Shown here: piece by piece, positions 57,894 to 64,000 of the stretch
Position numbering within the stretch: position 1 is the stretch's first letter
Layout of the letters: each line of letters begins with the position of its first letter
From: Gammaproteobacteria bacterium
Lineage (GTDB): Bacteria > Pseudomonadota > Gammaproteobacteria > JAJDOJ01
Length of the DNA: 64,000 bases
Direction: 5' to 3'
Assembly: GCA_026984215.1 (NCBI GenBank)
Contig: JALSSO010000068.1
Coordinates: forward strand, 1-64,000
The notes under the pieces: model-generated
What the model was told of the DNA's origin: nothing
What the model saw: the letters and a program-made list of their open reading frames with translations, nothing else
The model's database searches: none
Program-made: the position numbers and the translations under genes

Positions 57894-58655
57894 ATGATCT
57901 CCCCCGCAGCCCATGGTTTCGGACACGTGCTGGAAGGGTTCCGTCTGATCGTCCGGCCGGGTGTCCGGCGCTATGTTCTGATTCCGCTGCTGATCAACAT
58001 CCTGTTGTTCGGCGGAGTGATCTACTGGGGCTGGAACGAGCTGGACCGCGCACAGTCGTGGTTGGACGACAGGCTACCCGGGTGGCTGGAATGGCTGCAC
58101 ATGCTCGTGTGGCCGTTGTTCCTGCTCACCGCGCTGGTGGTGGTGTTCTATCTCTTCACCCCCTTGGCCAACCTGATCGGGGCGCCCTTCAACGCCTTTC
58201 TTGCCGAACGGATCGAACGGGATCTGGGTGGTGACCTCTCGGACGCGCCGGCAGGCGGGTTGGGCATTTTCGTGCGGGAGGCATTGCGCGCCCTTTGGGG
58301 AGAACTGCGTAAACTCGTTTACATGGTTCTATGGTCGGTTCCCTTGTTGACCCTGTTCGTGATCCCGGGCGTGAATCTCGCCGCGCCCGTGCTTTGGACC
58401 CTGTTCGGAGCCTGGATGCTCGCCATCGAATACGTGGACTATCCCATGGGTAATCACGGCATGACCTTCCCCCAAGAGCGCGCCCTGCTGCGCCGGAATC
58501 GGCCGCTGGCGCTGGGCTTCGGCGGCGGCATCCTGCTGCTCACCATGGTCCCGTTCGTGAATTTCCTGGCCATGCCCGTGGGTGTGGCGGGGGCCACGAG
58601 TCTGTGGGTCCGACACCTCCGTCGGCGGAGCGCCGACGGCCTGCCGGATCGCTGA
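57894..58655 (+). CDS. cysZ: CysZ-like membrane protein (EI24 family)
   Basis: 253-residue integral membrane protein of the EI24/CysZ family, linked to sulfate uptake. Helices are visible at YVLIPLLINILLFGGVIYWGW, MLVWPLFLLTALVVVFYLFTPLANLIGAPFNAFLAE, VYMVLWSVPLLTLFVIPGVNLAAPVLWTLFGAWMLA and GFGGGILLLTMVPFVNFLAMPVGVAGAT, together with the YPMGNHGMTFPQERALLRRNR loop typical of CysZ. The start at MISPAAHGFG follows AGGAG. The membrane-helix pattern fits the family length of about 250. Confidence 0.92.
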   Translation: MISPAAHGFGHVLEGFRLIVRPGVRRYVLIPLLINILLFGGVIYWGWNELDRAQSWLDDRLPGWLEWLHMLVWPLFLLTALVVVFYLFTPLANLIGAPFNAFLAERIERDLGGDLSDAPAGGLGIFVREALRALWGELRKLVYMVLWSVPLLTLFVIPGVNLAAPVLWTLFGAWMLAIEYVDYPMGNHGMTFPQERALLRRNRPLALGFGGGILLLTMVPFVNFLAMPVGVAGATSLWVRHLRRRSADGLPDR

Positions 58656-58704
58656 ATCGGTTGCATTTCCCCTCCGCATCCGGTACAACCCACCTGCCGT
58701 CTGC

Positions 58705-58780
58705 GGGGCCGTAGCTCAGTTGGGAGAGCGCAGCAATCGCACTGCTGAGGTCAGGGGTTCGACTCCCCTCGGCTCCACCA
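58705..58780 (+). tRNA. tRNA-Ala (anticodon CGC)
   Basis: 76-nt cloverleaf with encoded CCA. The acceptor arm GGGGCCG pairs with CGGCTCC (one G-U). The anticodon stem CAGCA/TGCTG holds loop ATCGCAC, giving anticodon CGC (Ala, reads GCG). The T arm GGGGTTCGACTCCCC is canonical. It lies 49 bp after cysZ on the same strand. Confidence 0.95.
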
Positions 58781-58875
58781 TCTCCATCACCCGCCGCCGG
58801 GCCCTTACCGCTCCCCCTTTCCCCACGGCCATCGAAGCGTCCCCGGCGGAAATCCACGCAACTCACGGTTTCCCT

Positions 58876-58962
58876 TGGTGCCCGGGGCCGGACTCGAACC
58901 GGCATGGTCGCGTGACCGGGGGATTTTAAGTCCCCTGCGTCTACCGATTTCGCCACCCGGGC
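58876..58962 (-). tRNA. tRNA-Leu (anticodon TAA)
   Basis: 87-nt tRNA with a long variable arm and encoded CCA. The anticodon stem GGGGA/TCCCC holds loop CTTAAAA, giving TAA (Leu). The long variable arm and GGTTCGAGTCC T loop are typical of class II tRNA-Leu. It is the last of a Gly-Cys-Leu cluster, the order seen downstream of pgsA in other gammaproteobacteria. Confidence 0.95.
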
Positions 58963-59011
58963 GAAGACGCGCCGTCCGGCCCACAGGGGACGAACGGAAC
59001 GATGGGGGAAA

Positions 59012-59085
59012 TGGAGGCTGGGGTCGGAATCGAACCGGCGTACACGGCTTTGCAGGCCGCTGCATAACCACTCTGCCACCCAGCC
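59012..59085 (-). tRNA. tRNA-Cys (anticodon GCA)
   Basis: 74-nt tRNA with encoded CCA. Acceptor GGCTGGG/CCCAGCC; anticodon loop CTGCAAA with GCA (Cys). T loop GGTTCGATTCC. Middle gene of the Gly-Cys-Leu cluster. Confidence 0.95.
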
Positions 59086-59154
59086 GGAGGGTCGTGAGAA
59101 GCGCGGGGCTCTCAGACGAAAAGACCCCGGCGGTCCCGCCAGGGCCGGAACGGT

Positions 59155-59230
59155 TGGAGCGGGAAACGGGTCTCGAACCCGCGACCTCAACCTTGGCAAG
59201 GTTGCGCTCTACCAACTGAGCTATTCCCGC
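59155..59230 (-). tRNA. tRNA-Gly (anticodon GCC)
   Basis: 76-nt tRNA with encoded CCA. Acceptor GCGGGAA/TTCCCGC; anticodon stem CAACC/GGTTG with loop TTGCCAA, giving GCC (Gly). First tRNA after pgsA, 37 bp downstream of its stop codon. Confidence 0.96.
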
Positions 59231-59267
59231 AGGACAGGCCGCCATTCTAAGAAAAGCTCACGACCTG

Positions 59268-59834
59268 TCAAGCGCCTGCGCGCATGGCGCGGTGCGCGCC
59301 CAGCAGATAGTAGACCATGGACCAGAGTGTCAGCGCCGCCGCCACATTGAGCAATGCGAGGCCCGCCAGGTGCGTGGACACCCCAAACACGGGGTAGTGA
59401 TACAGCAACAGCAGGATCGCCATGATCTGCACGGTGGTCTTGAGCTTGCCCAGGAACGAGACCGCCACCGACGCCCGCTTGCCCAGCTCCGCCATCCACT
59501 CGCGCAGGGCCGAGATCACGATCTCGCGGCCGATGATCACCATCGCCGGGCCGGCCAGCCACAAGGATCCACCGCCGTGGCGATCCACCAACATCACCAG
59601 GGCCACGGCCACCAGCAGCTTGTCGGCCACAGGATCCAGAAAGGCACCGAAGGCCGAGGTCTGGCCGAGACGCCGGGCCAGATAGCCGTCCAGCCAGTCG
59701 GTCATGCCGGCCAGGGCGAAGAGTAGCGCGCTGAGCGGATAGGCCCAGGCATAGGGGAGATAGAACACCACCACGAACAGCGGAATCAGCACGATCCGCA
59801 GCAGTGTCAGCGCATTGGGCAGATTCCACGGCAT
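59268..59834 (-). CDS. pgsA: CDP-diacylglycerol-glycerol-3-phosphate 3-phosphatidyltransferase
   Basis: 188-residue membrane enzyme that makes phosphatidylglycerol phosphate. The CDP-alcohol phosphotransferase motif is in MTDWLDGYLARRLGQTSAFGAFLDPVADK (D..DG..AR...G...D...D). Several membrane helices are visible. The ATG overlaps the uvrC stop by 1 bp; the upstream part of the frame lies within uvrC. The order uvrC-pgsA-tRNA-Gly-Cys-Leu matches that of Escherichia coli. Confidence 0.95.
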   Translation of the reverse strand: MPWNLPNALTLLRIVLIPLFVVVFYLPYAWAYPLSALLFALAGMTDWLDGYLARRLGQTSAFGAFLDPVADKLLVAVALVMLVDRHGGGSLWLAGPAMVIIGREIVISALREWMAELGKRASVAVSFLGKLKTTVQIMAILLLLYHYPVFGVSTHLAGLALLNVAAALTLWSMVYYLLGAHRAMRAGA

Positions 59835-61672
59835 CAGGAATGCAGCGTCTCGTAGATCTCCTGCGCGAGACGGCGGCTGATGCCCGGCACCCGGGCCAGG
59901 TCTTCCACCCCCGCTCGGGTGACACCGCGCAACCCGCCGAAGTGCTTGAGCAGGCTCTGGCGTCGCTTGGGTCCCAGTCCGCGGATTTCCTCCAGCGGGG
60001 AGCGGTTGCGCGCCCGGGCCCGGCGCTGGCGGTGCCCCGTGATGGCGAAACGATGGGCTTCGTCGCGAATCTGCTGGATCAGGCGCAGCGCGGGCGAATG
60101 GGCGTCGAGCCGCAGCGCGGCCGCCCGGCCCGGCAGGACCAGGTGATCGTACCGCGGCCGGCGCCCTTCGCCCTTGGCGATGCCGAGCACGAACACATCC
60201 TCGACGCCCAACCCGCTCAACACGTCCGCGGCCCGGGCCACCTGTCCGGGACCGCCATCGATGAGCAGCACGTCGGGCGGCGCCGCGCCTTCCCGAAGCC
60301 GACGGCGGAAACGCCGTTCCAGTGCCTGGGCCAGGGCGGCGTAGTCGTCCCCAGGCGCGACCCCCTCGATATTGAAGCGCCGGTAGTCGGACTTGCGCGG
60401 CCCCTCGGCGTCGAACACCACACAGGATGCCACGGTAGCCTCTCCGCCCGTGTGGCTGATATCGAAGCACTCGATGCGCTCCACGGCCCGCGACCATCCC
60501 AACGCCGCTTGCAGGGCCTCCAGCCGCCGCCGTTGGCCCTCCTCCACCGTCAGGCGCAGGGACAGCGCGTGTATCGCATTGCGCCGCGCCATCTCCAACC
60601 ACCGGGCACGCCGGCCGCGCAGTCGGTGGACGATGCGCACCTCACCCCCTCCACGCTGCCCGGCCAGCATGGTCTCCAAGGCAGTACGGCCCGGCAACGC
60701 TGGATCCACCAGCAGCTCGTCGGGGATCTCCCGACCCAGGTAGTACTGCCCGATGAAGGCCTCGAGCACCTCCTCCGCCGGCAGCGCTTCGGGCAAGCGC
60801 GGATGGAAGGCCCGGGTGCCCAGGTTCACACCCCGGCGCACGCGACCCACCTGAACCACCGCCACGCGCCCCTCCACGGCGCAGGCCAACACGTCCACGT
60901 CCCCCCGTTCACCGGCCACGCACTGACGCTCGGCCACCCGGCGCAGCTGCTCGATCTGGTCCCGGTACCGGGCGGCCCGCTCGAACTCGAGCCGTGCGGC
61001 GGCCGACTCCATCCGGGACACCAGCTCGGCGACCACCTCGTCGCTACGCCCCTCCAGGAAACGGATGGCGTCCTCCACGTCCCGCCGGTACTCGGTCTCG
61101 CCGATATACCCCACACAAGGGGCGGAACAACGCTGGATCTGGTATTCGAGGCAGGGACGGGTGCGGTTGGCGAAGGTGCTGTCCTCACATTGGCGCACCC
61201 GGAACAGCTTGTGCAGCTGGCCCAGGGTCTCGCGCACCGCACCGGCACTGGCATACGGGCCGAAATAACGCCCGCCGCCGCGGCGGGCCCCACGGTGGAA
61301 CGCCAGCCGCGGAAAACGCTGATCCGTGGAGACGTAGATATAGGGGTAGCTCTTGTCGTCGCGCAGCAGGACGTTGTATCGGGGCCGGTGCGCCTTGATG
61401 AGATTGTTCTCCAGCAAGAGCGCCTCGGCCTCGGTCGCCGTGACCGTGATCTCGACGCGCGCCGTGCGCGCCATCATCGCACGGTTGCGCACGCCCTGCC
61501 CGCTGGAGCGGAAATATTGCGCCACCCGGCGGGCGAGATCCTTGGCCTTTCCGACGTACAGGACCTCCCCGTCGGGAGCGATCATGCGATACACCCCGGG
61601 CTTGTGCGGCAGGTTGCGCAGAAACGCACGGGAATCGAATGGAACGACGGCGTCCGTACCCATGATCGCCAT
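59834..61672 (-). CDS. uvrC: Excinuclease ABC subunit C
   Basis: 612-residue nucleotide-excision-repair nuclease. N-terminal GIY-YIG domain (KPGVYRMIAPDGEVLYVGKAKDLARRVAQYF), the cysteine region near CEDSTFANRTRPCLEYQIQRCSAPCVG, a UVR motif (EVVAELVSRMESAAARLEFERAARYRDQIEQLRRV), an RNase-H-like C-terminal domain (ECFDISHTGGEATVASCVVFDAEGP, LLIDGGPGQV) and terminal helix-hairpin-helix repeats. The start may be the first ATG or the fourth codon. The gene normally beside it, uvrY/gacA, is at the window end, separated by one frameshifted gene. Confidence 0.96.
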   Translation of the reverse strand: MAIMGTDAVVPFDSRAFLRNLPHKPGVYRMIAPDGEVLYVGKAKDLARRVAQYFRSSGQGVRNRAMMARTARVEITVTATEAEALLLENNLIKAHRPRYNVLLRDDKSYPYIYVSTDQRFPRLAFHRGARRGGGRYFGPYASAGAVRETLGQLHKLFRVRQCEDSTFANRTRPCLEYQIQRCSAPCVGYIGETEYRRDVEDAIRFLEGRSDEVVAELVSRMESAAARLEFERAARYRDQIEQLRRVAERQCVAGERGDVDVLACAVEGRVAVVQVGRVRRGVNLGTRAFHPRLPEALPAEEVLEAFIGQYYLGREIPDELLVDPALPGRTALETMLAGQRGGGEVRIVHRLRGRRARWLEMARRNAIHALSLRLTVEEGQRRRLEALQAALGWSRAVERIECFDISHTGGEATVASCVVFDAEGPRKSDYRRFNIEGVAPGDDYAALAQALERRFRRRLREGAAPPDVLLIDGGPGQVARAADVLSGLGVEDVFVLGIAKGEGRRPRYDHLVLPGRAAALRLDAHSPALRLIQQIRDEAHRFAITGHRQRRARARNRSPLEEIRGLGPKRRQSLLKHFGGLRGVTRAGVEDLARVPGISRRLAQEIYETLHS

Positions 61673-61875
61673 TGTACGGAGCCGTGGCGCGGCTCGAAAC
61701 CACCCGCCCGGGGTCGCCGACTCGATTGGCGGCGCCGAGACGCCGGCCCATGCCCCCGTGCTCAGCGCACGGCCCGCAGACCGGATCGTTCTACGCCCCC
61801 GGCGGGGCGCACGTACCGCCGATGCCGCTCAAGGGATTCGGTTTCGCCTTACGGCGCGGACGCCGCGCCGCTGGA

Positions 61876-63605
61876 TCAAAGCCCCACCTCGACCAGGGTT
61901 CCGGGTTCGATCTGCAGTTCGTCGACCAGCGTTTCCACGGGTGCCCCGTGCTGCCTTTCCTGCCAGTCCAGGCGATACCGTCCGGGCGGCGCGGGCAAGG
62001 GCGTCCAGAGGTCGTGCTGCTCGATACGATCACCGGTATCCAAATCGACCAACACCACCCGATAGGGAGGTGGAGCGGTTTGTGAATCGGGCACGAGCCG
62101 AACCCCGGAATCGATGCGCAATGGGACGATCCCGTGGGAAGGGACCGTGAGCTCGCCCCAACGTACCTCGTTGTGACCGTGTTCGGTGAGCTGTAGATAG
62201 ACGGTGTAACGACCCGGCGCCACGAGCCAGGGTCCCTTGAAAAGCTGCCAGACCAATCCCGGCCGTTGCCCACCCTCGGGCACCAGACGGATCAGGTAGA
62301 GGGCCTTGCCGCTCCTGCCCCGGGCGGATCCCTTCCAATAGGGGTGGTCGGGCTCCAGCCAGGCGGCGAAACGGACGACGAATCCGAAATCGGCCGCGAC
62401 GCGGTTCAATCGTCCCGGCTCGACCTGGACCGGACCCAAATCCACCGCCCGGGAGGCATGCTCCTTTTGCCACACCCACAGGTCATGGGTGCCCGGAGCC
62501 ACCACATGGGGACCACTGACGAACGGGCGCCTTCCGCCATAGGCGCCCAACGTCGCGTCTCTGCCCAGGTACTCGATCACCGGAGTCCCCGGCGGTTGCA
62601 GCCACCACCAGCGGACCGCGTCGATCGACTCCGGAAATGACAACTGCAGTCCGGTATCGATCGGCACACGCACGGTCTCGCCCGCGTCGAGTTCGACCAC
62701 CTCCGGCAGGACCACGGTGGATGAACCGTGTTCGGCTTCCCGCCACGCGATCTGGTACTCCCCGCGCTTGGCTCGCTGGGTTCGGGCGCGAGTGGCGGGC
62801 AGCGCCTCGCCCGTTTCCACCTCCACCAGACGCCAGAACCGGGGTGGAAACCGCACCCAGGAAGCCGGCACCACCTCTACCTTGCCCCGACTCGCCCGGA
62901 TCGACCGGACGCGCGTGTTCACCGGGGCCGGCGCCGCAGGCGGTTCGGGCTCGGGCTCCAGAGCACGTCCCGTCACCACGGACTCCCGTACTTGACTCAA
63001 TGCCGCGCGCAACGCCTGCGCATCGGCGGCCGGAAAGTATCGCCCGCCGCCGGCGCGCGCGATACAACGCAACGGCTCGGCGCGATCCCCGGACACCCCG
63101 AATCCGACCACATGCACGATCAGCCGCTGCCCCCGATCATGCAAGGCCTTGGCCACCGCGCAGGGGTCGCCTCCACAGGTCTCGATCCCATCGCTGACGA
63201 GCACGAGGGTAGTGTCGTCTTCCCTGCCCTGGAGCGCCTCGCCGGCCTGCGTCAACGCCTCGGCAATCGGGGTCTTGCCCTTGGGCTGGATGGTCCGCAC
63301 CGCAGCGCGGATCCGATCGGGGGCGCTTCCGGGTGGCGCCAGCATCTCGATGTCTCGGCAATCGCCCTTGCGCCGATGCCCGTAAGCCATGAGCCCCACT
63401 TGGACTGCTGGGGCATTTCGCCCACCAATTCATTCACCACCGCCTTGGCTTCGGTGATCTTGACCTGTTCGCCCGCCCGCCCCCACATGGATCCCGAGCC
63501 GTCCAGGATCAACATCACCACGGGGGCGGCGATCACCGGGTTGAGCGACAACAGCCACGGCAACAGCATCACGCCAGGGATCCGAACCTTGAATGTGCCG
63601 TGCAT
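61876..63605 (-). pseudogene. Secreted von Willebrand factor A protein, interrupted by a frameshift
   Basis: Two frames join into one protein of about 575 residues. The first begins at 63605 (MHGTFKVRI, after GGGAGGATAG) with a signal peptide and the MIDAS motif MLILDGSGSMWGR. It reads to VGEMPQQSK, where one G is missing relative to the expected KVGLMAYGHRR. The second frame resumes at about 63399 (GLMAYGHRRKGDCRDIEML) and runs on through TLVLVSDGIETCGGDPCAVAKALHD to the end. The C-terminal half has at least three carbohydrate-binding-like beta repeats with similar wording (V..LPVRIDTGLQLS, VPLRIDSGVRLV). A single-base loss could be real decay or a sequencing error. The family resembles YfbK/Ca-activated-channel-type periplasmic VWA proteins. 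Confidence 0.8.
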
Positions 63606-63838
63606 GACTATCCTCCCTTGCGCACGAACCGCAGGATGTACCCCGGGAAGCAGCCTGGGCGATACGAGCTGAACGCTCACTGAACCACGGCGAAGCCCAC
63701 CCAGCGGAAGCCTTCGACCACGGAGCCTCCGGGCCGTGGGATTCGTCGAAAGGCTCGTCCGGGCTCACATCCTACGCACTGGAGCGTCTCCCCCACGGAT
63801 TCGGCACGCCCCCGCGAAGAGGACGGCATCCATTCTTC
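63606..63838. other. Intergenic region between the VWA gene and the regulator end
   Basis: 233 bp in which I see no supported gene, RNA or clear promoter. The ribosome site of the VWA gene is at its left edge. Confidence 0.5.
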
Positions 63839-64000
63839 TCAGGGGACCGGTGCACCGCCGTTGGGGGTGCCCGCCACCAGCCCGTACTCCATGGCCAGCC
63901 GGATCAGCTCCGCGTCACTCTTGACGTTGAGCTTCTCCTGCATGCGGCTTTTGTAGGTGCTCACGGTCTTGGGGGACAGATGCAGTGTCTCCGAAATGCT
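63839..64000 (-). CDS. LuxR/NarL-type response regulator, C-terminal end (GacA/UvrY-like)
   Basis: The last 53 codons of a gene that continues beyond the window. The helix-turn-helix reads SISETLHLSPKTVSTYKSRMQEKLNVKSDAELIRLAMEYGLV, the NarL/FixJ recognition helix, which resembles GacA/UvrY. In relatives uvrY/gacA precedes uvrC in one operon; here the VWA gene lies between, which supports but does not prove that assignment. Confidence 0.75.
   Translation of the reverse strand, partial: SISETLHLSPKTVSTYKSRMQEKLNVKSDAELIRLAMEYGLVAGTPNGGAPVP

Overview
The window is a high-GC chromosomal segment from a gammaproteobacterium, probably of the Chromatiales/Ectothiorhodospiraceae kind. I infer this from gene order and gene types: the smc-zipA-ligA block (SMC rather than MukB), the fabD-fabG-acpP-fabF-pabC-mltG-tmk-holB-pilZ block, the uvrC-pgsA-tRNA Gly-Cys-Leu block next to a GacA/UvrY-like regulator, three-gene pnt transhydrogenase, and many periplasmic multihaem and molybdenum enzymes. 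The lineage call is an inference; no rRNA is present.

Layout. 1-2.3 kb: the 3' part of valS. 2.2-5.5 kb (minus): an NtrC-type sigma-54 activator and its membrane histidine kinase, whose periplasmic sensor carries a c-type haem motif (CAECH) and whose cytoplasmic PAS domain is cysteine-rich. 5.7-15.5 kb (plus): two sigma-54 promoters, each about 110-120 bp downstream of a matching inverted repeat (CTGnCA-N3-TGnCAG). The first precedes a periplasmic protein of unknown function. The second precedes an apparent nine-gene operon: a small secreted protein; a secreted protein that is almost wholly Met-Ser-Gly/Met-Gly-Gly triplets (85 Met in 316 mature residues); a pentahaem cytochrome c; a Tat-exported DmsA-like molybdoenzyme with a Cys-to-His change in its FeS motif; a DmsB-like FeS subunit; a TorD-like chaperone; a small cytochrome c; a multi-cluster ferredoxin; and an unknown protein. 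This block is the most novel part of the window. My working hypothesis is a haem-sensed, sigma-54-driven periplasmic redox module in which the Met-rich protein is either a methionine-sulfoxide buffer served by the molybdoenzyme or a Cu(I)/Ag(I)-type metal sponge.

15.9-18.7 kb: proton-translocating transhydrogenase (pntAA, pntAB, pntB). 18.8-19.7 kb: a decayed, internally deleted IS256-family element. 19.8-21.4 kb: a coiled-coil periplasmic protein, a phosphoribosyltransferase and an unknown protein. 21.5-27.6 kb (minus): periplasmic nitrate reductase operon napD-A-G-H-B-F, without napC and with a long NapA, resembling the Campylobacterota arrangement. It faces a Crp/Fnr-family regulator across an intergenic region with FNR-type boxes.

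28.6-36.1 kb (minus): Sel1-repeat protein, relA, yjbQ, sucB, sucA. 36.2-43.5 kb (minus): PilZ protein, DNA polymerase III delta' subunit, thymidylate kinase, mltG, pabC and the fatty-acid genes fabF, acpP, fabG, fabD. 43.6-45.5 kb (plus): infA, a universal stress protein and a GH130-like glycosidase. 45.6-52.0 kb (minus): ligA, zipA, smc. 52.1-58.7 kb (plus): queF, an FGGY kinase, a 1254-residue PilZ/DUF1631/GGDEF-like/EAL-like protein, and cysZ. 58.7-59.2 kb: four tRNA genes. 59.3-64 kb (minus): pgsA, uvrC, a frameshifted von Willebrand A protein, and the C-terminal end of a LuxR-type response regulator running off the window.
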